This document shows, piece by piece, positions 18,460-33,900 of a DNA stretch of 64,000 nucleotides. How positions within the stretch are numbered: position 1 is the first letter of the stretch; each line of letters opens with the position of its first letter. The notes under the pieces were generated by a model. That model had not been told where the DNA came from, ran no database searches, and was given only the letters and a program-made list of their open reading frames with translations. Made by a program: the position numbers and the translations under genes. The DNA is from Patagioenas fasciata (Eukaryota > Chordata > Aves > Columbiformes > Columbidae): assembly GCF_037038585.1 (NCBI RefSeq), contig NC_092525.1, positions 28,856,367 through 28,920,366 of the forward strand. Direction: 5' to 3'.

Positions 18460-21400
18460 TGGCTAGACTTGTCAAGAGCAAGTCATGTAAAGCTGATGTT
18501 GCCTGTTCCTTGCTATTTCAGTATCTTCTGTGTGCTAATAATTTATCAAAAACAAACACACAAAATGGTTCTTCGCAATTCTGGTCTGCTTTTCTCTTTT
18601 TAAATAAAATGAATAATTAATCTCTCATAATTAACCTTTATGACAAATGATATAAAAATGTACTGAATGCATAAGCTTACTCCTTATTATCTGCTATCCT
18701 GTCTTTATCCATTCAACATCAGATTTATATTTTATTTTCCTCTTACATTTTAAATGGAGTTACTAAAAAAAATGTCTTTGTCCTTAAGATCTAAATGAAT
18801 CAGTTGCAATTAATCTTGGGTCTTTTGCCACATGTCTATGACATTACTCTGTTCCTTCTCAAGTGTGCTTCTACTTTTTATCTTTTACTTTCAGACCAGG
18901 CAAGAGTTCCTTGTTAAGTACTATTGATCTGTTACTGCACTTCGCTCTTATCAATGTGCTTTATCTTTGCATAAAACATAGGATACACAAGCTACTTTGG
19001 ACCAATAGGGTCTTATAACTGATAGTCACAGGTAACATGAATTCTAGCAGTCCTAGAAAGTAACATTTGTGAGTGGATGAAAAATGAGTTCATGTTTCAT
19101 CTTTAATGCCATTTGTTTTAAATGACTGACATTCTCAGGATCTGAGTTATCTTCCATGTTCCAAACTGACAGAAAGTTCCAGTCATGGTTACAAGGATCA
19201 TATCACTTCTAATATTTGCACTTTATACACAATACAAGAAGACAGAGTGAATAGCAGGTGTAGTCAGTGTGCCACAGAAAGTGGACCGATTAATTTCCTA
19301 TAGACTTGTTGCCTTGCATTATTTGCCTATCCTCAAAGATACACAAAGGAGTGGTTTTCAGTATCTCTTGTTTGCTAAAAGATTGCTTTTCTTAAAGTCT
19401 GATCCTTGGTTGAATCAATGCTTACCCAACACATAAAACTCACTGCCAAAACTGAAAGTCTCAACAAAGCCCTTTCTCCATGGGGTTCTTGAAAATGGGT
19501 GTCCCAACTTACATAAGAAAAACATTAAGTTCTTGGGGTACAGAGTAGACATCCTTGCTATCGTTATGCTTTACCTTATCAACACTTATTAGTAAAAATA
19601 TTAGAAAAAGTTGTCCATATACATACATAGATCTACTCTCAGTGCTGTCAATTGCTAGAAGACACAAAGAAGTAATGATGAAATAAGAAAAATATCTTTG
19701 GGAGTATAAAGTCAGTGATGGTTTTGTATCTTAGCAGTTAAGGAACAAAATAAAGACTGAAGAGCTCCCAACTGTTTTTTAATGCTGCCTTAAAGTATTT
19801 TTATTTCAACCATCTCTCAAGTATTAAAGTTTATTTCCTGCTAGTATTCCTTCCAAATTAACTGTCTTAGCAAGCTTAAAAAGAACCCAAAAAGCTTTGT
19901 GCAGACATGCTGTACCACCATGTTGAACTCTACTGCTCCATTAACCATGATAAAACTCATTACCATTATTTTTTTCTTTGTGCATAACATAGTGTTTGTA
20001 TGAATGCTTGTTGCAACTGGAAGTATATTGTGCCATCTAGCAGCTGACAGTTTAAGTCATGCAGTGCATAAAGATTGGACTAGAGAAAATCTTACTGTGA
20101 TCTCACAGCCAGTTTCACTGAAAACTGTTCTCTGAACTGGCCACGGTCTTTGTGACAGCTGTTTTCACAGGACATTCTGGTAGCTGTTTGTTTGTTTTAT
20201 TTCAAAGGACTTAAGGAACTAATGTTATGTGCAAATATATCCAATAAGCATATGTTAGTGAAATAAGTTAAATTAAGTACCTACCCAGGAGTAAAATTAG
20301 GTTTTACAGACCTGAGTGCTACCAGAGCTATCAGACTCAGGGAATCCTTTACCATGTAAATCTTAGTGATATGTTAATAATACAGTGCCTTAGGCAACCA
20401 TTGGCTGAATCAGTCCAGTTCAGGACATCAAGACAGCCTCTTCACTTTGAAGTGTGTATAGTCATTACATTTACCTCCATTTGTCTTCAAAGCGGCACCC
20501 AATCACCTTGGTGCTTATTCCTGTTAACAAGAATGTCTTCTACCTTAATACCATGTCAACTGAAATCAGAAAGAGTCACGTGGATGATAGCAGGAGAAAC
20601 TGCATCAGTGTGCACAATGTTATCATCTAGATGAGAAATATAAATGAGCGATAAAATACAATTTAAGTGAACGCTCAGATGGAAAACAAATGTGCCATTG
20701 CAGACAGCCAATTTCTGAAGCAGCTGCATAGGAATCCTCCTTCACTTGTAATTCTTGTAAGATTGAAAATCAGAATTGTTAAGCAATCAGGAAATAGCAG
20801 ATATTTTCACTAAAAGCAGTACTATTGTAATGAAGTCCTTATCTTTCACTGACAAGACAAGCATTATAAAACATACTGGGTTAACTGCATGAGCATCCTA
20901 AAAGCTTGCATATTAAAGCTGTTCATTTGGCAGAGAGACTAATAGGCCTAAAAGCTTTCTAGCTCATTTTAACACCTTCTGTTTTTCTTGTTAATGCTGG
21001 CACTGATGTTCAGTTATTATTGTAGGAGCTGATCATATTTACAAAAGCTTGCTACTTTTTCTCTTTAGAGACCTCATCTGAATCACTTTTGAATATCTAG
21101 CAGATATTCAAGATATTCAGTTCTTGGAAATATGCAACAGAGCCTTTAAACACAAGGCCATTTGAAGAACCTCTACAATCTTTAGCTACTGTGTGTAAAA
21201 AGGAGAAACCTTTCTTGAAGATACTGTCTCATGTAAGTACCAGCTGCTGGCTTTATCCTCTGAATCAGCTTGTGCTGATCATTGAGGAGTCAGGATCCTA
21301 GACTAGACTAATCCCATATAGCATTACAAAGTCTGTATGCCAAATTTCTCACCAGTACTTACCATACTCAACATTTCCCATGCTGCTTTTCACATTCCAG

Positions 21401-23925
21401 TCTTGTTTTACTACCAGCCCTTGGCTTTCAACCTTTTGTAGCAGAAGAAATGTGACTACTGAGGCCTAAGAGTATGAATGGGAGAGGATAGTGTTTTTGT
21501 TTTATGGCACTGAGCTTAGTAAGTTTAAAAACGCCACACTCAAGGAAATATGTTAATTTGACTGCATATGTCTCACTTCACTAAAGAATCAACATTTATC
21601 AGCATCTCAGGTTGGCTCCTCAGCTCTTGTATACAATCAGATCATGGGGTCTGTGAATAGATAAAAAGGTTAATGCTCTTTTGAAAGCAAAGTAGTTTGT
21701 CAATGTGCAGCAGCAGATGGGCTTGTGGAATCTAAGGACCTGCTGAGATCAGATCAGATGCAGGTGTGTTTTAGAAACACATGTCATTTTCATTTTCTCT
21801 GAAATATACCTAAGAGTAAAAATGTCTGCAGGATAAGAAATACCTTTATTAAGGATGGAAGCCTAGATGCATTCCTTTCCTTTCTGTATGCCTTAGTCTC
21901 CATCTGCATTAGCAGAAGTTAGAGGAGTTAATAAGATGCTCAAAGAAATTACTAATCTCTCACAGGCATACAGTCACATGTCTGTACATGAAGATAATCG
22001 CAGATACTTAGCTGAGAGTAGCAAGAGTGGTGCTACCCAGGACTCATAATGCCTCAATCCATTATCTGGGTCAAATCACAACTAGTTCCCACACAGCAAG
22101 AGAGACTAGTCCTGGCTACAACCACCACAAATTGTGATTTTTGTGAGTAAGCAGCATTGTCCGGTAGATGCTTGTAACTAAGCTCTTAAGAGTCTATGTT
22201 TCTGATGCTAACAGGCCTCTTTCCTAACTTTTTTTGACATGGCTGGCTTTGGAAATAGCTGTCTGTTTGCAGAGCTTCTTAGCTCTTTTCCCTGCCCACT
22301 CCTCCACAACCCTTATACACCCAGAAATACATTCCCAAGTATTCATATTTGCTCTTTTGACCCCAAGCAGCCTTAATTTTGAAAGACTAGATCAATGTAT
22401 TGCCCAGGCCTGTATGTCTCATTCTGTTTCAACAGTCAAATAGAATTTGTTTGTTAAAGAAGAACTCTCCAATGACAACAGAAAATAAGATATATGGAGC
22501 CAGCTTGCAGTGTACCTGTTTTCAAAATTCTCTTTGTTTTTATAAACAACTGCAAGTTTCCAAGCCACTTGCATGGACATCATCTTAATTTCTCAGACCA
22601 GAGTATCCATAATGAAGTAAAATGAGGTAACACTTAGACAGGGACCTGGTTTGTTTAAATATATGTCATTCAATCATGTAAACAGTTACTAGGTTTTTAT
22701 GGCCTTCACGTACTGAAGTCAGCTGTTTACAGTGTTTCTTGGAGGACACAGAGTTGACATTACTTACAGATTAATGACTGTTGTATTCTCTGTGTGGGAA
22801 TATCATAGATCTCAGATCATTGAGAGTTTCAGCTTCAGACAAAACGTAAACCAGAGGCACAAACTTCTGGACACACAGTCTATAACTGAACTGCGAAACA
22901 TGCACCCAGGTATTTTTCTACCACTTGGTGAGGCCCATTTTGGTTCTAATGATATTAGAGTCCTGACTGGAAGTTTCTGTTAATTTGTCTTTAATGAATA
23001 TAGAATGATTGAGAAACCATTAAAAAAACAAACAAACAAACAAACAAACTTAAACTACATGGTCAGATAGCCAGGATTCTAACAAAAGGAATTGTTTTAA
23101 ACCCAGAGTACCTTCCAAAGCCATATATATCCTTGAGATTACCTTGTTGTGAAGACAGGCAAGGAGTGGGTTTCTGAAGTCATTTGTATGCCTTAGTAGA
23201 CTTGCATTTGTTGTCATGAAATCAGCCAGATTCTCTCTTTTGTTGAAGCACAGGAGTAAGTTTTGGGAAAGAACAGATGGTGCAAGGAGGCATCCTTAGG
23301 TCACCAGTAATTAGTTCTTGTAAAAATACTGTACCCACAAGATGCGGTTAGGATTAGTTTATGTACTGCACTTTGAAGATGTAAACAAAAATTTCAAAGA
23401 GCTAATTGGTACTAGATTATCCACTACACTGGGATTTCTATATTACTGTTCTCAACTATCTTATTCTAAGTGATAAATAGATATTCAGACCAATTAGTAA
23501 GTTATTTTTGCAAGTATTTAATTACTGTATCTATTAATTGAAAACATAAAATACAAATTTTCACTATGAATGTGCCTTGCATGTAAGGAAAGAAAAAACG
23601 TTTTCCATTTAGAAATGAGCCTGAAAATCTGTTAATTCTCCTTTTCCCACTTGTTTACTTCCTAAAAAAGTTTGTGGTCTGTATAAGTGAACAAAATTCT
23701 TAGAAGTAACTACTTTTTTCTTCCCTGATTATACTGCAAAATTCACTGAAAGAAAAAACAAACAAGCAAAAACCCACAATAGGATTTTGTCAGCTTTTTG
23801 GTAACAGAATAACAGAAGAGAATTGCAAGCAGAAAGAGGGTTTTTTCCCTCCAAAAGCTAAGGATTAATTTGAAAGTGATAACTGAAAAACAAGTTGAAG
23901 GACAGTCACATAGAAATCAGAAATA
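18460..23925. other. Intergenic, no gene identified
   Basis: Unique AT-rich sequence. Only short open frames without domains, splice context or codon character were seen. The (CAAA)n tract at 23022-23050 is listed separately. Confidence 0.6.
23022..23050. repeat. (CAAA)n microsatellite
   Basis: An A-rich start followed by about six tandem caaa units. Confidence 0.9.
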
Positions 23926-23929
23926 AACT

Positions 23930-24118
23930 TTTTCTCAAGGAAGGTAATGTTGCACAGGGACAGGTTGCTCAGCGAGAACACTTTGTAGGTATTCAAGACG
24001 CAGCAAATGAGGCCAGGGCTGGCTGGACCAAGCTCTTAGTAATAGTACAACCTCAAGGAGGAGTCTGGAGTTGATAACTCCCAGAAGTCCCTTCCAAGGA
24101 ATGGTTCTGTGATTAGTG
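23930..24118 (+). mobile_element. Degraded CR1 3'-end fragment
   Basis: Matches the CR1 tail order: caggttgctcag, a diverged middle with ggctggctggaccaag, then gataactcccagaagtccc, ttccaaggaatggttctgtg and attag. Divergence is high compared with the copy at 27.8 kb, so it is probably older. Confidence 0.72.
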
Positions 24119-27100
24119 ACCTCCTACTGCAATTACTGAAATTACCCAAGAATCATCCAAGAAAAGGGATTATAGGGTCTTAGTAAAAAAGTTAAATACG
24201 GTAAAAACCCTAAATATAGAAATAAACCAGAATACTGAGATGCTAATGCAAAAAAATAAAATAAAAATTAAAAAAAAAAAAAGAAAAAGAAGATTCAAAT
24301 AAGGAAACAAGGAAACATATGCAATCCTCAAAACTACATTATTATTTCATTATTTCTATTGAAATTTCCATTGAATTGTACATACTAAATGGAAGCAAAG
24401 AAGGGACCCACAGCCAATTTTCCTTGCAAGTCACCTTAACAGAAATCAGAAACATTTACTTTATCACAGCAAAAGTCTGTGCACAGATAAAGTATTTAAT
24501 AAACGGTACCCACATCAACAGTCATTTGTTTTGAAAATAATAATGTAATTTTATATATTAGGATACATTTAAGGATAAATATTATCACTTTAACATACTT
24601 TTCTCCATTTCTGATTTTCCTTCAGAAAATTTCACCCTCAAGTCTTTATAACAGGAAATTGCATTTTATTTCCTGTGTTTCAGCACCCTTTATATTAAGA
24701 CATTCAACTCAACACTTCAAGTTGATAGGGTTTGTAACTGGTTGGTTAGGCTCCCTGTTCTGCAGGTAAAAATTTAAAATACATTAAATTATTTTATAAT
24801 ACTTGCATCGCTGTACTCTCAAACAGGGCAAGAAACTGAGACTTTACTCTGTCTGCCTGAGAGCACACCTTAATGTAGACAGGCTAAAGAAAGAATCCAG
24901 CATGAAACCCAGCCTTCCTCCCATATAAGCACATGTGCAACCAGCTTATAAGCATGTTTTGCTTCTTTAATGAATAAATAGATCATGAGTCTACTACGGT
25001 TTCAGCTACAGCAATTCCAGGAGACTTAGTTTTGATGTAGGGGGAAGAATTGGCTCAGGCTGCAACTGTTCATATTTTTAAAATCTGGACATTTATGGTT
25101 CATCTTTTATGCTGGCCAATATTGAAGGCATCGCATATGTTGCAATAATCTTATTCTTGCACAGGGATTTTCCCACGTTTGAGAATGATGTTTGAATCAT
25201 GATGATTTCACTATGAAACAGAAAATCTTCTTTCTGTGCCTCCCTATTTCCTCCCCTTTAGGTTTAAATCCTCCTCTTCATATACCACTATCCACATATT
25301 TTTTGATTTATATCTTGCAAATTGGCTGCTCATTTCATCAACATATGGTATCTCTGCTGGCTCATGGCACAGATCTCATATCTGGGGACTGATTATGTAC
25401 CATCTTGTAGCTGGCACAGGCATTTACAAAATATCACCACCTCAGAATATCCTCATCAATTAAAAAGTTTTATCCAGATCTACTTACAGCACTTGATCTT
25501 AAATTTGTTCTATTCTGTAGTGGGTCATGATTTCAAAAATTAAAATACAGCTCAATGCTAAGTCTGGCATCATCATTCTAATCTTCCCATCCTGAAGCTT
25601 CCACCTGATCCGGAAATTTCTCTTATATTCAAAGCAGGGATTTGTGACAGAAAGAAACTATTAAATACTTATATTTTTTCCTTCAAAAATAAGAAAAAAG
25701 GTACATTTCTACTGTTATTTTATTTGTAATACAAGATTCCTTCTTTCAGATCCCCAGTGAGAGAAGTGCAGAGAATGTTCTCTTGAGAACAAAATCTAAG
25801 GGTGTTTCTGAACTTAGAGGATCTTTCTTGCCAAAGTTTGAGTCTCTAGCGATGGCCAGCTGTTTAGTAGCAATGCTGTTTTTTGTATAAAAGTGTAAAG
25901 ACCTTCATGTATGTAAGCCAAGAAACATTGCAGAGCTGCTCGTCTTAGCTTTTCTAATTGTTCTTATACCAGCAGCTTAGGAATTCTTGCAGATGGGTTT
26001 GTCATAATACTTTGTTGGCATTTTTTATAAAATTGGCTCTTCAAGCTAAGCAAACCCAGGAGAAAAATAAAGCTGTGATGAATACAGATGCAATGGTAAT
26101 TAACAAACACTAAATGTGAAAGTTTTTTGTAAGAATTAATAAAAAAATACTGTATTGACATTTCAAAATATTTCCTGGCTTCTTGACAATAGTTTCATTT
26201 CCCTGAAAATTTGACTCTCTCCATTAGAATATATTGAGCTGAAATGCTAGGCAGTAAATTAGAGGCAAGGGCTTCATATTTGTGTCTATGCATTATCGCT
26301 GTGGTGGTGATGTTTCCTCAGCTGCCCTTTGGGTAGACTGTCGAATTTGGACAGCTTTATAATCTTACTGGTAAGTCCCAGGCTCTAAAATATTACAATA
26401 CAATGTATTAGGAGCAGTCTTCTGGGAGAGATTTCCTGATTAGGCAGCCCAAGTTAAAGATGTAGTAGTTTTTATTCTGCTGTCTGTGTCATGTCTGTAA
26501 GCAAAACAAAGGAAATAACATCAGCAATGATGTACTTTGCTATGTTCTACTACTTTGAAGGATGCGAAACTCTCTCTATACAAGAACTCGGTAGAGAAAC
26601 TCATGTGAGCTCCTCTGTGGGAAACAAACCAACATAACAAAAACCCAAACAGGTAATAAAATCAAAAGATAAAGGAAAATAACGGTTTCCACTACAATAT
26701 TGTCTTTGGAGACAGCCAATATTGTCTTCAGGTAACTAGCAGTGCTAATATGTAATGTTTAAACTAATCCTGTCACAGAGGTGAGGTCTAGAGGTAAATA
26801 CAGAGATTTTATTAATCCTCTACTAATATTCATTTTACTATGCTAATATTAGTTCTTTTTTCTCTATCTTGTGCTGTCCTTAGGGTCAGACTGTACCTAA
26901 ACCAAATATCACCTAAAAAAGAAGCAACAGAGATGATTGGTTCGGTTTATCTTCATCTAGTTAGTTATTTCAGTCTGCACTCACTTTTCCCTTTCCTTTT
27001 TTGATTTCCTGGACCAAAAGAATGAAATGTTATCACCAAAAGAAAAGGAGAAGGGGAGGGCTGGAAAGAGAGAGAAGGGTCTTCATTTGTCTTCATTTCT

Positions 27101-27760
27101 CTGTATCTCTTAATTTCTGCCTTGCACTCAGATAGTTTTGGTGCAAAAAAAAATCCATACTAATAAATAAAAGCAACGTTCTGACTCTTTAATGCCTTTG
27201 ATCCCAAAAAAAAATCAAAAGATCATGCAAATCTAAAGTAAAATGAAATTAATTATCAAGCTCTGGGGATCATTTCACCAAAGCAATTGATTTCATTTCA
27301 CCACTGCAGCCACCTCTCATTGGAAACCAATCAGCTGTTTAACAGCACACTCATAGAACAACATAACAAATTACCTCAACATTTCCTAGAGAATAACCTT
27401 TTAGTCTTTCACTACAAGAAGATAGGTCAAAAATTACTTTTTTTGTAACTTCAGTACATATGATCTCTAGTTTACCTACAAGAAATATATTATAAAGAGA
27501 AGGGAATCCAGCTGAAGATTCCATACACTAGAATGTATGGCTTAAGTTTCAGCTAATATACAATAGGATCTTCAATGACTTGCAGACTAACGAGGATTTG
27601 GAGTTGTCACATCAAACTGCATTTCTGCTTAACAGAATGCTAGGAAATAAGATTTCAGTAAGATACAGGACTTGATTCACATGTACAGGCTTCTATCAAT
27701 GGACATAGTCTATCCAAGTGTGATCCCTCTAGACGTATATGCAGGACTTTGAGGACTCAC
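24119..27760. other. Intergenic, no gene identified
   Basis: AT-rich DNA with an A-rich low-complexity tract at about 24249-24293 and a short direct repeat of caatattgtctt near 26695-26733. No gene, RNA or transposon recognised. Confidence 0.6.
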
Positions 27761-27764
27761 ATTC

Positions 27765-27958
27765 GAGGGTGCCAGAACACTGGAACAGGCTGCCCAGAGA
27801 GGTTGTGGAATCTGCTTCTCTAGAGACATTCAAACCCTGCCTGGACACATTCCTGTGCCATCTGCTCTAGGTGAACCTGTTTTAGCAGGTGGGTTGGACT
27901 AGGTGATCTCCAGAGGTCCCTTCCAACCCCAACCATTCTGTGATTCTGCGACTCTGAC
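27765..27958 (+). mobile_element. CR1 LINE 3' end
   Basis: Well-preserved CR1 3' region: acactggaacaggctgccca, gagaggttgtggaatctgc, ctctagagacattcaaaccc, cctggacacattcctgtg, ggtgggttggactagg, tgatctccagaggtccc and ttccaaccccaaccattctg, then the short tandem attctg(t/c)ga tail typical of CR1. 5'-truncated, no coding potential. It is the least diverged CR1 piece in the window. Confidence 0.93.
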
Positions 27959-27959
27959 A

Positions 27960-30900
27960 CAATAGAGTTCTGAGCTTGAGAAGGGGCATGCTTTACCTAA
28001 GAAGGGAAGAAGGCTTTGTCTAAAATATTGTATGCAAAATAACTAGTTCATTTTTTAGCCTTGCCACACTTTTTTTTCTTATGTCTTTAACAAAGCTTTC
28101 AGTTTCTCTTTGATCCATTTCTCCATGTGTTGAACAGGAAAGTGATTCCTTTTCTAAGTCACTCCCCTCTAGGGCTAGGACATATCTTACTTTCACAGTG
28201 TACCTAAAAAACCAAAATTCTCTGTTGATCTTCATGGCTTTCAGACACTTCCTATACTACTAATTAGCAAATCATTTTAGATTTTTCCAAAAATCCTGAA
28301 AAATCTGGAATTGCCATTACCACTCAGCAAGCGACTCAGTGCTGTTTTCCCACTGTGTCACTGGTTTTGAAAAGTTATATAACATCATACACTAATCGAA
28401 CAATCAACCTTTCATTTTAACCACCAATTATTTAACCCTCTTTATAGCATGATGCAGTGTGTGGATCCTCTGTCTTGTATCCCCATAATCAAATATTCAA
28501 ACTTAGTTCTAAAACTTAACTTTTCTGAGAAATCATAATGCCAGGGACTAGAATCTTTGCCATGACATGTGGGTTCTGACAAGGAAATCCAATAAGGTGA
28601 ATTCATTCAAACAAATATAATACACAAAGAAGCATATAAAAGCATAATATACCCACCTGGACAATACAGGAGCCCCAAGTAATTTTTTTTCCATATACCA
28701 TATTCACCTCTGACATCCCACAGTAAACAGCAGGTGGTTTTAATCAAGCTCTTTCCATCCATTATTCCTTCAAATGTTGTCTTTTAAAAGTTCAATATTT
28801 TTTGTGCTATATATTTTATAATAGACTCACATAATTTTCATATCTGATGAGACCATTATCACAAGATACCAGATGTTCAGTACTCCTCTCTTAATTGTCA
28901 TACTTACGGCTTGTGTCTTAGGACTAATTGAGATAATCTTTGAGGTAATCTTTGACCTGGGTATTTGCTTCCAAGACTGGGAGGACACAATACTACTTTA
29001 CCTCAACATATGTTCATGCAGTAATTGCTCATAGGAACAGCTATTTGAATGGTTGAGTCCCCAAAAGTCTGCAATAGCTGCTTTCCCATACATTCCTCAA
29101 CCTTCTATAGACCAGAGGAGTACTCAAGTGCTTAATGTTCTGCGTCTTCAAGAACTACCTCCTTAAACCAGGGAAAACGAGGTTTTGTCAGGTAGGAAAA
29201 ATATACATACAAGAATATATTACTTAATGGTCCTGGGTGATATCTTCTTTTAAATATTGATTCTTCTCTCGCCTCAGAGCTGTTAGCAAAAATTACAGAA
29301 TTTGTGAACTGAAATTCCAGTAATAGAATAACCTGTCTGCTGTCCAAAAATGATTTATTTAAAAAATATATATTTTTCAATTTTAAATTTATTTTTTCTT
29401 CCAAAAAGTATTTCTCAAAATAGTGGACATTTGTAACCAACATGTTGCTTATAGCCTGATTTGCTTAAGCCCGTGCTGTCCTTATCACATTGCAGAAAAA
29501 CTTATTTCCAGAAGGTATTGATATCTATCTTAATAGGCTGGGAAAGAGATGCTTAACAAGACCCCAGCGGATTCTACAGGTCATTAAGACCAAAGTCTCT
29601 CACAATGATCATTTTCTCTTCCAAGAGTGGCAGTGAATTTTGAGAATAGCATTCCACAGCAGTGTTAATGCTATGGATTGAAAAACCTTACAGTTTGAAA
29701 TAGATTTTAAAGAGTTAAAAGCAGATTCAGCAGTGCTATTTTTACATTGCCAAGTAAGCATGAAGCTCTGTTTTAACTTCTGAGAAAAAGCAGTAGAGAG
29801 AAGAGCTTACCTTCAGTGGAAGAGAGAACGTCTGTCTCTAGAGACAGTGCTACATCATCTAAAGCCATCCAGAAAACAGTATGTGCCAATCAGTTCAGTT
29901 CCAATGAGTGCTATAGAGAAGATGAATAAGCAGGTTTATATCAAAAACTTGTAGCAGGCCTCGGAGTTTGGAAGCCTGGCTTCCTTTCCTTGCCAAGCTC
30001 TCTTTAACCTCAGTTAGCTGTGAGCTGATTAACTACTTAGGTCTTGTCTTAACTTCTGTTTTCATTTTGAATGGCATTAATCCAGGAGTACAAACAGTGG
30101 AGGCTTCCAAGAAAACTTTTGAAATATATGATCATAAAAATAATGAAGTTTTCGTTGTTTACTTTAGTATTTGACCCACTGCAAACAAAACATACCTTTG
30201 TTTTCTGCAGGAGTGTTAATGTCAACTATGAACTCAGTTGTCTGTGGCATAGGGACCTACCCTGGAGTTTGCTTCCGTGATTGTATTTTATATGCAATGT
30301 TTTTAATAGGGCATTTAAATTATAGTTAGAGAAGTTGAAGGGACTATATTTGATACCAAAAAAGGTGGGATGGAAAGCATTTTAAGAGGCCACACTTCAA
30401 TTTTCAAAGCAGTTTCAAAGGAAATAAGATGAGGAGGATAAATCAGGTAACCAAGACACAAGAGAGAGCAGCTGCTTAGGTAACAGTACTACAGAAAATA
30501 CGGGAGACAGCGAATCACTCAAGATGGAAGTAAGTCAACAATGACAGCTTCCTAAAAAAGATGTGGAAGATTCAATATTTAAAGGTGTGTGGAAGGACAT
30601 TAGCTATCTTACAGTCTGTAATATAATTATTCCTACGCACTTAGTGTTGTGGTAAGGTCTGAGCTAGCATATCGTATTTTTACCGAGACAGACCTGAGTA
30701 GGCAAGAGCATATGCTCTCAGGGCATAATGAGCTAAGAGTCACAGCGTCTAGTTGTGCAACAGCAGTGCAAAAAAGGCCAGAGTTTCTCCTATACAGTGG
30801 TGATAGTGATGTGGCATATTGCATGGTATCCAACGCAGGCAAGACAGGTGATTGACAGGGTCTTTGCAGAGACCATACAGAGCCAAGACTCCAAACCTTG

Positions 30901-33900
30901 AATTGAAGGAAGGAAAGGAGTCCATACTATAGAAGCTATACTTGTCATATATCTGTGTTTCTACAGTTGTCAAGATGATTGCCATTATTTTCTTAGACTG
31001 GCACTAGTTTAAAAGGCGCAATTTCTTTGGTCTCAAAAGATTGTTTCACTTTGAGCCCCTCTTTCGGCTATAAAAGTTGAACATAGGTTTGAATTCAGTG
31101 ATCTTCATATTCTGTTGCTCCTTTAAAAAAGTAGAAGGCAACTTATTTCCAAAATGAAGTATCAGTGACTAGATTTTTTTTCCATTATTTCAGGATTGTG
31201 CATTGCTAAACATGCTAAACATTACGTTCTCTGGCATAGATTTATTGCTGGTGTCTGGGACAGTATCAACCATCACTTGGAAATCTATTTTATAAGGTAT
31301 TGTCATAGATGTCTGATTTCTTTCAGGCATTGTCACTGATTTTGAAGTTTGTCCCCCTTCTGCATATAATCTCTTCCTTTGGCAACTATTCCTTTATTAT
31401 TTAATTGATTTGAATCTACTAGCCTGTTGTTCAGCTGAAGCAAGCAAACATAACATTGATTTGCATTCTAATCTTGACAAAATCCACTATTCTTTCTTTT
31501 CCATGTTTATCAGAAAATGAGTGACAATAGCTCTCACCATTACTAGATTAGCTCTCCTGGAATTCTAGATTAAATGCCCTATTTCTTCTGTCAGAAGCAG
31601 TGATTTTTAGTATTTGCCCTCAATCAGCTCTTCTCTCTCACTGGAAGAGTCTTTATCTCATTCAATTTTTTTCCATTCATTCACTCGCTGTAGCTATTCC
31701 TAGAGTTGATTAATCATGTTTGGTTAGTGTGATGTCAAAGATTTCATCTTTCAGGAAAAAAAGAATATATCCCTGTTCCCTCACCCATTTTTATTTCCAG
31801 TCTATACAAGTTAAAAATAGGCCTTTAACTGGAAGTATGGCACAAAAAAATAGCACTTCCAGAAGAAATAATACATTAAATTTATGAAGATTCTTAAGAG
31901 AAAAAGCACATGAAATTATGTGCCTAACCCCAGAAATACACTCATTGTACATCCCCCTAAATTGTCAAGTTTGTCTGTAGCATTTTGTTGCTCTTCTTAT
32001 GGGGCTTGTGCTGTAGCATTCGGACTGCAAAACAATATCCAAATCTACATAAACATGATTACTTCACAAAAAGAGGCATCAGAAGTCCTATTCTTCTCTC
32101 TTGCTCTCTACAAACTACTGGCAGTACATGAGGATGTTTAGACAGATTAGAATAGTTTAAAATGTGGAGGTGAGTTTATGCAAACACCAAGAATTAGTCA
32201 ACCACACTTCTACAAAAAACTCTCACAAAAATAAATCAATAAATACCCATTACTCTTCTACTGAACTGGGGAAATTAATTGATTATTCACAGCTGACCTA
32301 ACACTGCTAGCCCGAAAATCTCTGCCCCAAGAGCAGATAGCTGTGGGTATTGCTTCTTGCCACAAAGAGGTAGTTAACCTTTCTTCTGCCAGCTTCCAAA
32401 CACAACTGATATAGCTGTAACCTGAAATTAAAGCAGAGGTACATCTTCGACTACATTACCCTGTAGCTGGGCCTTCACAAGCCACTGAAGTTCACAGACT
32501 CAGGGACTTAATACACTGTCCAGGAGGAAGCATATCTCAGAAAAACACAAGCCCTTAAGACATGCTTCCTCCCCCCTACTCTCTTTTCAGTTCCTTTCCA
32601 CATTTCCTGACCCAGATTAAGCAGTCTTAATTCTTTCTTATGTCAGCTGAGACTTAAGCAGGTAACTGAAATAAGTATATTTCAGACATAGTGGATTCCC
32701 CCTGTTTCTTCCCTTTGTCTTGAATTCCCTCCTAGACATGGTCTTGTATTTTTCATCCATTCTTCTCCCCCACACTCACACAGGATGCTGTGAATCTGTA
32801 GAAGGAACTCAGCAGAGAATGGCAAGAGGTGGCCTGGCACTGATCAGGTTCACCACTACGTACACAAGCCTTCTCCAGTCTTCTCAGATCACTGTGAAAA
32901 CCCTGTGCACCTTTGCAAGATGCACATCATTTCTGACTTGCATTTCTAAGCAAGTCTGTTGGTTAGGTTAAAAATACTACCTTCATTTCCTTTGCAAGGT
33001 CACAGTATTTAAAGCAGCTGTGATTTAGGTCTAGCAGCTACAATAATTTCTTCTTGCTGAGAGTCCAGAGACACAGAGGCAGTTAATTTGAGTGACAAAT
33101 TCAGATAATGCAGATTTCAGATTCTATACATCTTGTCTGCAGCCTTTCTTGTTCTGGTTCAATAGTAGTTCGCATGTGCTTGTTAAAATGTGCGTTTCAC
33201 TGCATTTCTCCTGCAGCCCTGCAGGCTCTGCTAACCCCAAGCATTTATGTTAATTAGACAGATAATTCATCTTCCATCCCATCCTCCTCAGTCCTTTAGC
33301 TTCTTAGCTGCAAAAAAATGAAAATTATTCCTAACCATTTGGATTGACAGAGAGTGGGGTTTTTGAGAGAGAAATGGGAACTAACATACCAAAGAAAACA
33401 ACAAACATTTCCATCTGACATTATCCTGGGTTTTTTCTTCTCCTCTCTCCCTGCCATCTCCTCTAAAGGGTCAGGATTTTTTTATTTACTAATTAATTTC
33501 CCAGAAAAGAAACCTAGGCAATCCCGGGTTTCAAAACAGGTTAAATGATGGCTTTTCCACCTGGTTGCACCAAAATACCAGTTTTGCTGCATGCATAGGC
33601 ACTTAACTAACTGTATGATCTAGGCCTTGATGGTTCTGGGGCTAACAGTTCTGATTACTATATCCGTTGCCTGTAGCCCACCTTGACTTATAACCAGTCA
33701 AAACTTCCCACTTTTTTGAGCTGCATGTGCCAGCTTGAGTAAGATTGAGCTGTTTCTTTCCACTTCAGTCTCCCTACCCAGACACAGGTTTTTCAGTGGT
33801 AAATCTCTCTCATAATAAGCCTGTAGTATTACAGGAATAATTACTGATTCTGACATACCTTTAATCAGCAGATACTCGTTTAATTAACTAGCAAAAACAT

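Noticed and set aside
30649-30855. Possible CR1-like resemblance (cys-ala-thr-ala-val-gln-lys motif)
   Set aside because: Only one short motif matches and the flanks do not continue the CR1 order, unlike the fossil at 17.65-18.45 kb.
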